A stretch of 64,000 nt of DNA, taken from Micromonospora ureilytica. Its GTDB lineage: Bacteria; Actinomycetota; Actinomycetes; Mycobacteriales; Micromonosporaceae. The DNA lies in contig NZ_JADOTX010000001.1 of the NCBI RefSeq assembly GCF_015751765.1, forward strand, positions 1,674,001-1,738,000, given 5' to 3'. Numbering within the stretch: the first letter of the stretch is position 1; each line of letters opens with the position of its first letter. Below the pieces are notes generated by a model. It was given only the letters and a program-made list of their open reading frames with translations. It made no database searches and was not told where the DNA came from. Below, piece by piece: positions 1 through 8,545 of this stretch. A program made the translations under genes and the position numbers.

Positions 1-2
1 TG

Positions 3-326
3 CTCGCGTTCAGCATGTGGATGGCGTTGCTGGCGACGCTGCTCGTCAGCGCGGCGATCATCGGGGTCGCGTCCGGGGTGGCGGTCGGCGACGGCATCGC
101 GACGATCACGATGAAGACCGAGCCGCAGCACCGGGCCGAGGCGGTGTCGACGTTCTTCGCCATCCTGTTCGCCATGCTCGGCGTGCCCGCGGTCGGGGTC
201 GGTCTGCTGATCCAGTCGATCGGGCTGCGACCCGCCGGCGAGATCTTCAGCGCGGTGGTGGCGGTGCTCGCCCTGGCCGTCCTTGTCAGCCTGGTACGGG
301 GCGGCCGGACGCGGCCCGCGAGCTGA
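3..326 (+). CDS. MFS transporter, C-terminal part (truncated by window edge)
   Basis: The reading frame is open from the first bases and ends at TGA, so only the last 107 codons of the gene are present. The translation has two hydrophobic stretches separated by a short polar loop (TEPQHRAEAVSTFFAI), then a glycine- and alanine-rich helix and a basic tail (RGGRTRPAS). This is the usual look of the last two or three helices of a major facilitator superfamily transporter. The loop before the penultimate helix is typical of drug:proton antiporters. The substrate cannot be told from this fragment. The next gene is 117 bases downstream and has its own operator-like site, so this gene is probably the end of a separate transcript. 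Confidence 0.6.
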   Translation, partial: LAFSMWMALLATLLVSAAIIGVASGVAVGDGIATITMKTEPQHRAEAVSTFFAILFAMLGVPAVGVGLLIQSIGLRPAGEIFSAVVAVLALAVLVSLVRGGRTRPAS

Positions 327-395
327 TCACCGGGCGGGCTTGTTCAGGGCACCCGAGGTGCCCATCGGGCCATTCATGGAGGTCTTGCGGCGGTC

Positions 396-412
396 ATCGT
401 ATACAACATACG
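396..412. promoter_or_regulatory. Candidate GntR/FCD operator upstream of the dipeptide ABC operon
   Basis: The palindrome GTATAC lies at 399-404 inside the context TCGTATACAACATACG, about 40 bases before the start of the substrate-binding protein. The nine bases TCGTATACA recur, on the opposite strand, in front of the GntR-family gene that follows the operon (8510-8518). Short GTATAC-type palindromes are typical operators of FCD-type GntR regulators. Control of this operon by the downstream regulator is an inference from the shared site. Confidence 0.5.
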
Positions 413-443
413 CTCCCCGAATCGCCCACTTGAGGAGCTCTCC

Positions 444-2117
444 ATGACGAACCTCTCCGTCCGCGACACGAACCTGCCCCGCCGCCGGGTGCTCCGCGCC
501 GCCGTGGCGGCCGCCGTCGTCTGCACTGTCGTCGCCTGCTCGCCGGTGTCGAACAGCGGAGGCGGCGGCCAACCCGGCGGCGACCAGTCGGCAGGCCAGG
601 ATTCCTTCGGTACGCCCGCAGACCCCGCCGCCGTGAAGCAGGGCGGCAAGCTGGTCATCGCCCTCTCCGCCGAGCCCGACGCGTTGGACCCGACGCTGTC
701 GAGAAGCCTCTACTCCCGCTACGTCTTCCAGGCGATGTGCCAGAAGCTCTACGACGTCAACGAGCAGGCGCAGGTCGTACCGCAGCTCGCGACGGCCCTG
801 CCCACCACGAGCGGCGACGGCCGGACGGTGACCATTCCGCTGCGGCCCGGCGTGCGCTTCGCGGACGGCACGGCGTTCGACTCGGCAGCGGTGAAGGCCA
901 CCCTGCAACGCCACCTCACCAACGCCCGGTCGGCGCGCAAGAGCGAACTCGGCCCCATCGACGGCGTCGACACCCCGGACGCGCAGACCGTCGTCCTGCG
1001 GCTGAAGCAGCCGTTCGCGCCGCTGCTCGGGGCCCTCGCCGACCGGGCCGGCATGATCATGAGCGCCCAGGCGCTGCGGACCCGGGGTGACGACTTCGCC
1101 TCGGCGCCGGTCTGCGTCGGCCCCTTCAAGTTCGCGAAGCGGGTGCCGCAGAACTCCATCGAGGTCGTGCGGGACCCTAACTACTACGACGCGAGCAAGG
1201 TGCACCTGGACGCCATCTCGTGGCGGATCCTCACCGACGCCAGCATCCGCGCCGCCAACCTGCGCTCCGGCGACGCGCAGGTGGCCGACTCGGTCTCCAC
1301 CCAGGACGTCGCCTCGCTCCGGCAGGACACGGCGGTGTCCGTCCTCCAGTCGCAGTCCCTCGGCTACCAGGGCCTGACCATCAACGTCGGCAACGTCGAC
1401 GGCGTCGGCACCGCGGCCAAGCCCATCAACCGCCCCCTCGCGCAGAACGCCAAGGTGCGGCAGGCCTTCGAGCACGCCATCGACCGCAAGGCCCTTGTCG
1501 ACGCGGTCTTCAACGGTCTGCACGCCGTCGCCTGCTCCCCGATCTCGCCCGCGAGCACGTTCTCGTCCGCCGAGGCCCAGACCTGCCCGGCGCACGACCC
1601 CGCCAAGGCCAAGCAACTGCTGGCCGAGGCCGAGGTGCAGACGCCGTACGCGGTGACGATGCTCGCCTCGAACACCCCCGACACGCTGCGCCTCGCCCAG
1701 GCGTTGCAGTCCATGGTCAAGGACGGCGGATTCGACCTGAAGATCAACCCGGTGGAGTACTCCTCGCTCCTCGACGAGCAGGACCGCGGCAACTTCGAGC
1801 TGCTGCAACTGGGGTGGAGCGGACGGATCGACCCGGACGCCAACATCACGAACTTCGTCGGCACCGGCGCCAGCCAGAACGTCGCCGGCTACAGCAACCC
1901 GCAGCTCGACACCCTGTTGACCCAGGCCCGCCAGGCCGGCGACGTCGAGCAGCGCAGGAAGCTGTACGGGCAGGCGGTCACAGTGCTGCAGCAGGACGAC
2001 GCCCTGATCTACCTCTACCGGCAGCGCAACCTGACGGCCGTCAGCAAGCAGATCCAGGGCCTGCAGGTCTTCCCGGACGGCGTGATCCGGGCGGCCTTCG
2101 CCGGTTTCGGCAAGTAG
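444..2117 (+). CDS. ABC transporter substrate-binding lipoprotein, family 5 (peptide type)
   Basis: A 557-aa extracytoplasmic solute-binding protein of the SBP_bac_5 (DppA/OppA) family. The N-terminus has twin arginines (LPRRRVLRAA), a short hydrophobic core and a lipobox VVAC with the lipidated cysteine near residue 32, so it is probably a Tat- or Sec-exported lipoprotein. The mature part begins GGKLVIALSAEPDALDP, the classic start of this family, and the length is normal. A GGAG ribosome site lies about 10 bases before the ATG. It is the first gene of a five- or six-gene operon; the permease starts 6 bases after its stop. The partner enzyme at the operon end suggests gamma-glutamyl dipeptides or glutathione-like peptides as ligands, but this is inference; other peptides or nickel-type ligands are possible. 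Confidence 0.9.
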   Translation: MTNLSVRDTNLPRRRVLRAAVAAAVVCTVVACSPVSNSGGGGQPGGDQSAGQDSFGTPADPAAVKQGGKLVIALSAEPDALDPTLSRSLYSRYVFQAMCQKLYDVNEQAQVVPQLATALPTTSGDGRTVTIPLRPGVRFADGTAFDSAAVKATLQRHLTNARSARKSELGPIDGVDTPDAQTVVLRLKQPFAPLLGALADRAGMIMSAQALRTRGDDFASAPVCVGPFKFAKRVPQNSIEVVRDPNYYDASKVHLDAISWRILTDASIRAANLRSGDAQVADSVSTQDVASLRQDTAVSVLQSQSLGYQGLTINVGNVDGVGTAAKPINRPLAQNAKVRQAFEHAIDRKALVDAVFNGLHAVACSPISPASTFSSAEAQTCPAHDPAKAKQLLAEAEVQTPYAVTMLASNTPDTLRLAQALQSMVKDGGFDLKINPVEYSSLLDEQDRGNFELLQLGWSGRIDPDANITNFVGTGASQNVAGYSNPQLDTLLTQARQAGDVEQRRKLYGQAVTVLQQDDALIYLYRQRNLTAVSKQIQGLQVFPDGVIRAAFAGFGK

Positions 2118-2123
2118 GCCGTC

Positions 2124-3080
2124 GTGGCCCGATATCTGCTCACCCGCGCCTGGCAGTCGGCGCTGACCCTGCTGTTGTCGACGATCGTGGTCTTCGTCGG
2201 CGTACGGGCACTCCCCGGCGACCCGGCCCTGGCGCTGGCCGGGGAGGACCGGTCGCCGGAGGCCCTGGAGGCCATCCGTCGGCACTACGGGCTGGACCAG
2301 CCGCTGCCGGTGCAGTTCGTCCAGTACGTGGAGCGCATGGCGCAGGGCGACTTCGGGGTGTCGATCCGCACCGGTACGCCGGTCTCGTCGATGCTCACGA
2401 CCGCCCTGCCGGTGACCGTCGAGCTGTCCGTCCTGGCGATCCTCATCGCGGCGGCGCTCGGGGTCGGCGCCGGGGTGATCGCTGCGGTCCGTCGTGGACG
2501 CCCGGCGGAGTGGCTCGCCAACGGCCTGGCCCTGATCGGCCTGTCGGTGCCGCACTTCTGGCTGGGGCTGCTCGCGATCCTCTACCTGTCCGTGGCGACC
2601 GGGCTCTTCCCCGCCTCCGGCTTCGTGCCGATCCTGGAGGACCCCGTGGACAACCTGCACCACATCGTCCTGCCGGCCGTGATCCTCGGCACCGGCCTCG
2701 CCGCCATCATCATGCGGCAGACCCGGTCGGCGATGCTGGACTCGCTCTCCTCCGACTACGTGCGGACGGCGAAGGCGAAGGGCCTGCGACCGCGCGCCGT
2801 CATCACCCGGCACGCCCTGCGGAACAGCCTCATCGTGGTGGTGACAGTCGTGGGCCTCCAACTCGGCGGGCTGATCTCGGGCGCGGTCGTCACCGAGCAG
2901 ATCTTCGGGCTGCCGGGCTTCGGCAAGATGACCATCGACGCGGTGTTCCAACGGGACTACCCGGTGATCCAGGCCGTCGTCCTGCTGACCGCGGCGGCCT
3001 ACATCGTGATCAACTTCTTCGTGGACCTGCTCTACTCGGTCATCGATCCACGCATCCGGGTGACGGGAGATCCGGCATGA
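2124..3080 (+). CDS. ABC transporter permease, DppB type
   Basis: A 318-aa inner-membrane permease of the dipeptide/oligopeptide/nickel class. It has an N-terminal helix (LTLLLSTIVVFVGVRALPGDP), a long periplasmic loop, and five further helices. The EAA-type coupling loop is visible as DYVRTAKAKGLRPRAVITRHALRN and is followed by the family-typical EQIFGLPGFGKM segment. The start is GTG six bases after the previous stop; the first residues MARYLLTRAWQSALT fit the family. Its stop overlaps the start of the second permease (ATGA), so the two are translationally coupled and should form the heterodimeric channel. Confidence 0.93.
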   Translation: MARYLLTRAWQSALTLLLSTIVVFVGVRALPGDPALALAGEDRSPEALEAIRRHYGLDQPLPVQFVQYVERMAQGDFGVSIRTGTPVSSMLTTALPVTVELSVLAILIAAALGVGAGVIAAVRRGRPAEWLANGLALIGLSVPHFWLGLLAILYLSVATGLFPASGFVPILEDPVDNLHHIVLPAVILGTGLAAIIMRQTRSAMLDSLSSDYVRTAKAKGLRPRAVITRHALRNSLIVVVTVVGLQLGGLISGAVVTEQIFGLPGFGKMTIDAVFQRDYPVIQAVVLLTAAAYIVINFFVDLLYSVIDPRIRVTGDPA

Positions 3081-3964
3081 CCGTCCTCACCGTACCGATG
3101 GCGGAGACCGGCACCGCCAGCATCACCAGGCGTACCCGGGTGTTGCGGCGGTTGCGTCGTAACCCGCTCGCCGTGGTGAGCTTCGTCGTGCTCGCGCTGG
3201 CGGGTGTCGTCGCGCTGCTCTCGCCCTGGCTCGCGCCCTACTCGGTCGACCAGACCGACTTCGCCCGCACGTTCGCGCCTCCCGGCACCGCCGGGCACCT
3301 GCTGGGCACCGACGACCTCGGCCGGGACGTCCTCTCCCGGATCATGCTCGGCGCTCGGGCGTCGTTGCAGGTGGGGCTCCTGGCGGTGGCCACGTCGCTG
3401 GTCATCGGGGTGCCGCTCGGGCTCGCGGCCGGCTATTTCAGAGCCTGGGACGCGGTGATCTCGCGCTTCACCGACCTGCTGCTCGCCTTCCCGTTCCTGA
3501 TCATGGCGGTGGGGTTGGCGGCCATCCGAGGTGCCAGCCTCGGCAACGCCGCTGTGGCCATCGGTATCGCCCAGATCCCCGGGGTGATCCGGGTGGTCCG
3601 CTCGGACACGCTGCGCCTCAAGTCACTGGACTTCGTCGCGGCGGCCGTGGTCGACGGGGCGAGTGATCTGTGGGTGCTGGCCCGGCACATCCTGCCGAAC
3701 GCGACCTCGGTGATCCTGGTGCAGGCCACTGTCGCCATCCCGGCGGCGATCCTCGGCGAGGCGGTGCTGTCCTTCCTCGGCCTCGGCATCCAGCCCCCGG
3801 CGCCCAGTCTCGGCACCATGCTGGCCACCGCCCAGCAGTTCGCCGCCCGCGCACCGTGGGCCGCCGTCTTCCCCGGTGTCGTGATCATGGGGTTGGCGCT
3901 GGCGTTCAACGTCTTCGGTGACGCCCTGCGCGACGCCCTCGACCCGAAGGGAGACCGGCGATGA
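3077..3964 (+). CDS. ABC transporter permease, DppC type
   Basis: A 295-aa membrane permease, partner of the preceding DppB-type protein. The start chosen is the ATG overlapping the previous stop, because it gives the standard short cytoplasmic lead (RRTRVLRRLRRNPLAVVSF) followed by the first helix. The family motif GTDDLGRDVLSRIMLGARAS occurs after the first helix, and the C-terminal half carries the coupling loop (residues around LRLKSLDFVAAAVVDGASD) and the LGLGIQPPAPSLG segment. The open frame continues far upstream but overlaps the permease gene and is not used. The last four bases overlap the first ATPase gene. Confidence 0.93.
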   Translation: MTVLTVPMAETGTASITRRTRVLRRLRRNPLAVVSFVVLALAGVVALLSPWLAPYSVDQTDFARTFAPPGTAGHLLGTDDLGRDVLSRIMLGARASLQVGLLAVATSLVIGVPLGLAAGYFRAWDAVISRFTDLLLAFPFLIMAVGLAAIRGASLGNAAVAIGIAQIPGVIRVVRSDTLRLKSLDFVAAAVVDGASDLWVLARHILPNATSVILVQATVAIPAAILGEAVLSFLGLGIQPPAPSLGTMLATAQQFAARAPWAAVFPGVVIMGLALAFNVFGDALRDALDPKGDRR

Positions 3965-4986
3965 CCACAGCCTCCGCGCCCGTGCTGGAGATTCGCGACC
4001 TGTCGGTGTCGTTCCCGACCGAGACCGGCACCGTCTCGGCTGTCGACGGTGTCAGCCTGGACCTCGCTGCCGGGGAGATCGTCGGGATGGTGGGCGAGTC
4101 GGGGTGCGGAAAGAGCGTCACCGCGATGAGCATCGCCGGGCTGCTACCGGGCAGCGCCCGGGTCACCGGTTCGGTGCGCCTGGACGGCACGCAGCTGGTC
4201 GGGGCCCGCGAATCGGCCCTGCGTCGGGTCCGTGGCCGGGAGATCGCGTACATCTTCCAGGAGCCGATGACGTCGTTGAACCCGGTGCTCACCGTCGGAC
4301 GGCAGATCGGTGAGGTGCTCCAGGTCCACGAGCGGATGTCGCGACGGGCGGCGCGGGCACGCGCCGTCGAGCTGTTGACGCTCGTCGGGATCCCGTCCGC
4401 CGCCCAGCGGGTCGACAGCTATCCGCACCAGCTCTCCGGCGGCATGCGCCAACGCGTGATGATCGCGATGGCGGTGGCCTGCGGCCCGAAGGTGCTGGTG
4501 GCCGACGAGCCGACCACCGCGCTGGACGTCACCGTCCAGGCCGGCATCCTCCAGGTGCTGCGGGACCTGCGCGACCGGCTCGGCACCAGCGTCCTCATCA
4601 TCACCCACGACCTCGGCGTGATCGCCGACATCGCGGACCGCGTCGTCGTCATGTACGCGGGCCGGGTGGTGGAACGGGCACCTGTGGACGACCTGTTCGC
4701 CAACCCACGGCACCGGTACACGGCCGGGCTCCTGTCGGCGTCACCGCAGCCGGGCCGGCACGCCGGCACGGACCGGCTGACCGAGATCCCCGGGCTGGTG
4801 CCCGTCCTGGCGAGCCAACCCGACGCCTGCACCTTCGCGGACCGGTGCCCGGCCGCCGACCAGCAGTGTCGGGCGGCCGCCCCGCCCCTGGAGAACATCG
4901 GCGGCACCGACCACGTCGCGGCCTGTTGGCACCCCTGCACAACGGCACCGACGGCACCGACGGCAGCTCAGGAGGCGAACCGATGA
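3961..4986 (+). CDS. ABC transporter ATPase, DppD type
   Basis: A 341-aa ATP-binding subunit of the peptide importer. Visible motifs are Walker [10 protein letters not shown]-loop [11 protein letters not shown], signature LSGGMRQRV, Walker B VLVADEPT and the H-loop ITHDLG. The C-terminal extension has the cysteine pattern CTFADRCP...CRAA characteristic of the oligopeptide/dipeptide ATPase C-terminal domain, which sets it apart from ordinary importer ATPases. Start and stop both overlap neighbours by ATGA. It should pair with the next gene product to power the DppB/C channel. Confidence 0.93.
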   Translation: MTTASAPVLEIRDLSVSFPTETGTVSAVDGVSLDLAAGEIVGMVGESGCGKSVTAMSIAGLLPGSARVTGSVRLDGTQLVGARESALRRVRGREIAYIFQEPMTSLNPVLTVGRQIGEVLQVHERMSRRAARARAVELLTLVGIPSAAQRVDSYPHQLSGGMRQRVMIAMAVACGPKVLVADEPTTALDVTVQAGILQVLRDLRDRLGTSVLIITHDLGVIADIADRVVVMYAGRVVERAPVDDLFANPRHRYTAGLLSASPQPGRHAGTDRLTEIPGLVPVLASQPDACTFADRCPAADQQCRAAAPPLENIGGTDHVAACWHPCTTAPTAPTAAQEANR

Positions 4987-5984
4987 CGCCGCAGCCGAAC
5001 GCCCTGGAGATCGCGGACCTGGTGATGCACTTCGGCCCGGTGCGTGCCGTGGACGGGGTGTCCCTGACCATCCCGCGCGGCCGGGTCACGGCCCTGGTGG
5101 GGGAGAGCGGTTCCGGAAAGTCGACTGTGGGCCGATGCGTGGTGCGGCTCGTCGAACCGACAGCGGGCACGGTCCGGATCGCGGGCACCGACGTCACCCA
5201 CCTGTCCCGTCGGCGGCTGCGTCCCCATCGCGGCGCGGTGTCGATCGTCTTCCAGGACCCGGCCGCGTCCCTGGACCCGCGCATGCTGGTGGGCGAGATC
5301 GTGGCCGAGCCGCTGCGGCTGGCCGGCAAACGGATCTCCCGGCGCGACCGGGACGCGCGCGTCGCTCCCCAACTCGAACGGGTGGGCCTACGCGCCGAGG
5401 TGGCCCGTCGCTATCCCCACGAGTTGTCCGGCGGGCAACGCCAGCGAGTCAGCATCGCGCGGGCCCTGATCTCCGAGCCCATGCTGCTCATCGCTGACGA
5501 ACCCACAAGCGCGCTCGACGTGTCAGTGCAGGCGTCGGTGCTCAACCTCCTCGCCGACCTGCAACGCGACATCGGGTTCGCCTGCCTCTTCATCACCCAC
5601 GACCTGTCCGCGGTCGAGTACCTGGCCGACGACATCGCGGTCATGTACCTGGGTCAACTCGTCGAGACGGGCAGCCGGGAGCGGATCTTCGCCCGGCCCG
5701 CCCACCCGTACACCCAGGCTCTGCTGTCCGCCGCGCCGGTGGCCGACCCGGTGCGTCAGCGCCACCGTCAGCCGGTGCTGCTCGGCGACGACCTGCCGTC
5801 CGCGCTCGACCCGCCGTCCGGCTGCCGGTTCCGGACCCGGTGCCCGCTCGCGTTCGACAGGTGCGCGACGGAAGTGCCGGCGCAGACCGCCATCGGCGAC
5901 GGCATGGCCGCCTGCCACCTGGTCCGGCCGGACGGCACCGGTCCCGACGTTCGCACAGCAGATCCCAGTGAGGTGTTGTCATGA
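4983..5984 (+). CDS. ABC transporter ATPase, DppF type
   Basis: A 333-aa second ATPase of the importer. It has Walker A GESGSGKST, Q-loop FQDPAASLDPRM, signature LSGGQRQRVS, Walker B LLIADEPTSALDV and a switch histidine in ITHDLS. The C-terminal RCP...CATEVP cysteine cluster again identifies the peptide-importer subclass. The ATG at 4983 is preceded by a strong AGGAGG ribosome site and overlaps the previous stop; the longer upstream frame would run inside the preceding gene. The 3' end overlaps the gamma-glutamyltransferase-like gene. Confidence 0.93.
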   Translation: MTPQPNALEIADLVMHFGPVRAVDGVSLTIPRGRVTALVGESGSGKSTVGRCVVRLVEPTAGTVRIAGTDVTHLSRRRLRPHRGAVSIVFQDPAASLDPRMLVGEIVAEPLRLAGKRISRRDRDARVAPQLERVGLRAEVARRYPHELSGGQRQRVSIARALISEPMLLIADEPTSALDVSVQASVLNLLADLQRDIGFACLFITHDLSAVEYLADDIAVMYLGQLVETGSRERIFARPAHPYTQALLSAAPVADPVRQRHRQPVLLGDDLPSALDPPSGCRFRTRCPLAFDRCATEVPAQTAIGDGMAACHLVRPDGTGPDVRTADPSEVLS

Positions 5985-7771
5985 CGTTCACCACCCGACC
6001 CACGCTGCAGGGCACCTTCGGCATGGTGTCCTCGACGCACTGGCTCGCCAGCCAGGCGGCGATGGGCATCCTGGAACGCGGCGGCAACGCCTTCGACGCC
6101 GCGGTCACCGCCGGGTTCGTCCTGCACGTCGTCGAGCCGCACCTGAACGGGCCGGGCGGCGAGGTGCCGGCCATCGTGGCCACCGCACAGGACCCTCGAC
6201 CGAAGGTGCTGTGCGGGCAGGGGCCGGCACCGGCCGGTGCGACCATCGCGCACTTCCGGTCCCTCGGGATGGACCTCATCCCGGGTGCGGGGCCGCTCGC
6301 GGCAGCCGTACCCGGCGCCGTGGACGCCTGGCTCCTGCTGCTGCGCGAGCACGGCACGCTCACCCTCGCCGAGGTGCTGGAGCCGGCGATCGGCTATGCC
6401 GGCGCCGGACACCCGCTGGTGGGCCGGGTCGGTGACACAGTGGCGGCCGTCCGGTCGTTGTTCGAGGAACACTGGCCCACGTCCGCCGCGCTCTGGCTGC
6501 GCGGCGGCCGGCCACCTGCCGCGGGGGAGATGGTCACCAACCCGGCGTACGCGGACACGCTGCGTCGACTCGTCCAGGCGGGACGGGCGGCCGGTGGCGA
6601 CCGGGAGGCCCAGATCGAAGCCGCGCGTCGGGCCTGGAGCACGGGTTTCGTCGCCGAGGCGATCGACGTGTTCAGCCGGCGACCGTTCCAGGACTCCAGC
6701 GGCCGCCCGCACGCCGGGCTGGTCACCGGCGACGACCTGGCCGCGTACTCGGCGAGCTGGGAGGCACCCGCCACCCTTGACTGGCAGGGCTACTCGGTGG
6801 CGAAGACCGGTTTCTGGGGTCAGGGTCCGGTGCTGCTGGAGTCACTGGCCACTTTGGACGCCCTCGACGACCCGGGCGCGTACGACCCGGGGACCGCGGT
6901 GGGCGTGCACGCCCAGGTCGAGGCCCTCAAGCTCGCCTTCGCCGACCGGGAGGCCTGGTACGGCGACGCCGTCGACGTGCCCGCCAAGGCGCTGCTCTCC
7001 CCGCAGTACGCGCGGGAGCGGGCCGCCCTGATCGGCGATCGTGCGTCGGCGGAGTTGCGGCCGGGGTGTCCGGACGGGGCGCAGCCGCGCCTGCCGGCGC
7101 ACGTCCGGCCCGGTGCCGCGCGGCGTACCGGGCCGACGGATGCCACGACGGGAGAGCCGACAGTGCAGTCGGACGGGGTGACCCGCGGCGACACGTGTCA
7201 CGTGGACGTGGTCGACCGCTGGGGCAACATGATCTCCGCGACGCCCAGCGGTGGCTGGTTGCAGAGTTCTCCGACGATTCCGGAGCTCGGCTTCCCGCTG
7301 GGCAGCAGGTTGCAGATGTTCTGGCTGGAGGAGGGGCTCGCCTCGTCGCTGGCGCCGGGTCGCCGGCCGCGTACGACGTTGAGCCCGACGATGGTGCACC
7401 GCGACGGCGAGCCGGTGTTGGCGTGCGGCACCCCCGGTGGCGACCAGCAGGACCAGTGGCAGTTGCCGTTCCTGCTGCGGCACCTCGTCGGTGGTCAGAG
7501 CCTCCAGGAGGCCATCGACGCACCGGCGTGGCACACGGTCAGCGTGCCGGGGTCGTTCTATCCCCGGGACATGGAGCCCGGTGTCCTGGTGGTGGAGGAC
7601 CGGCTCGACGAGGGCGTGCTGGCGGCGCTGCGGGCGTACGGGCACGAGGTGCGGGTCACCGACGGGTGGAGCCTCGGTCGTCTCTGCGCGGTGACCCGTG
7701 ACCCGGCGACGGGCGTGCTGGCCGCCGGTGCGAACCCTCGGGGGATGCAGGGCTACGCGTGCGGCCGTTAG
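5981..7771 (+). CDS. ggt: Gamma-glutamyltransferase family hydrolase
   Basis: A 596-aa member of the gamma-glutamyltranspeptidase (Ntn-hydrolase) family. The N-terminus MVSSTHWLASQAAMGILERGG is the usual family opening, and the region around residue 405 reads GDTCHVDVVDRWGN, placing a threonine (codon 7193-7195) where the precursor is cleaved to free the catalytic N-terminal Thr. A downstream GTPGGDQQDQWQ segment matches the GGS/GG substrate-binding loop position, in a modified form. No signal peptide is seen, so unlike classic periplasmic GGT it probably acts in the cytoplasm on material brought in by the coupled ABC importer. Cephalosporin-acylase-like or other gamma-glutamyl amide hydrolysis is equally possible. 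The gene is coupled to the ATPase gene by ATGA overlap. Confidence 0.85.
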   Translation: MTFTTRPTLQGTFGMVSSTHWLASQAAMGILERGGNAFDAAVTAGFVLHVVEPHLNGPGGEVPAIVATAQDPRPKVLCGQGPAPAGATIAHFRSLGMDLIPGAGPLAAAVPGAVDAWLLLLREHGTLTLAEVLEPAIGYAGAGHPLVGRVGDTVAAVRSLFEEHWPTSAALWLRGGRPPAAGEMVTNPAYADTLRRLVQAGRAAGGDREAQIEAARRAWSTGFVAEAIDVFSRRPFQDSSGRPHAGLVTGDDLAAYSASWEAPATLDWQGYSVAKTGFWGQGPVLLESLATLDALDDPGAYDPGTAVGVHAQVEALKLAFADREAWYGDAVDVPAKALLSPQYARERAALIGDRASAELRPGCPDGAQPRLPAHVRPGAARRTGPTDATTGEPTVQSDGVTRGDTCHVDVVDRWGNMISATPSGGWLQSSPTIPELGFPLGSRLQMFWLEEGLASSLAPGRRPRTTLSPTMVHRDGEPVLACGTPGGDQQDQWQLPFLLRHLVGGQSLQEAIDAPAWHTVSVPGSFYPRDMEPGVLVVEDRLDEGVLAALRAYGHEVRVTDGWSLGRLCAVTRDPATGVLAAGANPRGMQGYACGR

Positions 7772-7794
7772 CGGGAGGCCCGGCGGTGCGGCCG

Positions 7795-8475
7795 TCAGCG
7801 GGCGCCGTAGCCGCCTTCGGCGTTCTCGTAGGCAGCGGCGGATGCCGCGTCGAGGTGGTCGAGCGCGGCCCGCTCGGCGCGGTCACCGTCGCCTGACTCG
7901 ATGGCGTCGACGAGCTGGATGTGCTCGGCCCACGAGTGTGGCGCGCGTTCGGCCGCCCCGAGCCGGAAGATCCACTGGACATGGAGGTAGAGCGACTTGG
8001 CGATCGACGACAGCCAGGGGTTTCCACTGATCTGGAGGATGCGCAGGTGCAGGGTGCTGTTCAGCTCGGCGACCCGGGCCAGGTCCTGCCGCTGTGTCGC
8101 CTCGCGGCCCTGGTCGAGCAGGGCACGCAGCGACGCCACGTCCGCCGCGGTCGCCCGCTCGGCGGCCAGCCGGGCGGCCAGCGCCTCCAGGCGCTCACGC
8201 ACGGCGAACATGTCGGCGATGGTGCCGCTGCTCGGTGCGGCGACGACAGCTCCCCGGCGGGGGAGGATCACGACGAACCCTTCGGCCTCGGCGACGCGCA
8301 GCGCCTCCCGGACGGGGTTGCGGGAGACGCCGAAGTCCTCCGCGAGGCGGTCCTCGGTCAGCCGTTCCCCGGGCAGGTAGTCGCCGTCGATGATGGCGGT
8401 CCGCAGCGCGCCGAGGACCTGATCGCGCAGCGGTAGGTGTTGCGCGCCGAGCTTGTCCCGTAGGTCTTCAGCCAC
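7795..8475 (-). CDS. GntR family transcriptional regulator, FCD subfamily
   Basis: A 226-aa regulator with an N-terminal winged helix-turn-helix (LRDQVLGALRTAIIDGDYLPGERLTEDRLAEDFGVSRNPVREALR, split over residues about 12-56) and an all-helical FCD ligand domain containing the metal-binding type histidines (LHLRIL, HIQLVDAI). The GTG at 8475 is preceded by GAGAGG and gives the usual FadR-like start; a longer frame upstream overlaps the divergent gene. It ends 23 bases after the convergent gamma-glutamyltransferase gene. A GTATAC palindrome 35 bases upstream matches the site before the dipeptide operon, so it probably represses that operon and itself. The effector is unknown. Confidence 0.9.
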   Translation of the reverse strand: MAEDLRDKLGAQHLPLRDQVLGALRTAIIDGDYLPGERLTEDRLAEDFGVSRNPVREALRVAEAEGFVVILPRRGAVVAAPSSGTIADMFAVRERLEALAARLAAERATAADVASLRALLDQGREATQRQDLARVAELNSTLHLRILQISGNPWLSSIAKSLYLHVQWIFRLGAAERAPHSWAEHIQLVDAIESGDGDRAERAALDHLDAASAAAYENAEGGYGAR

Positions 8476-8508
8476 CTGGTCGCCTCTCCGTGAACGTGTC
8501 CGGACAAA

Positions 8509-8518
8509 GTGTATACGA
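8509..8518. promoter_or_regulatory. GTATAC operator-like site between divergent gntR and DUF1275 genes
   Basis: GTATAC at 8511-8516 sits between the GntR-family gene (start 8475, minus) and the DUF1275 gene (start 8546, plus). Read on the minus strand the context is TTCGTATACAC, sharing TCGTATACA with the site at 397-405. The position would let a bound regulator block both divergent promoters. Confidence 0.5.
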
Positions 8519-8545
8519 AGAACAATCAATGGAAGGTGGCCGACA

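Noticed and set aside
327..2951. 874-aa minus-strand open frame across the peptide-binding protein and permease
   Set aside because: Antisense shadow of two well-supported genes; low-complexity composition and no motif.
7759..7802. 17-bp direct repeat (one mismatch) covering the stop codons of the convergent gamma-glutamyltransferase-like and gntR genes
   Set aside because: The copies are short, GC-rich and lie where both genes end with similar codons; no attachment-site or mobile gene is nearby, so probably chance or a small slippage duplication.
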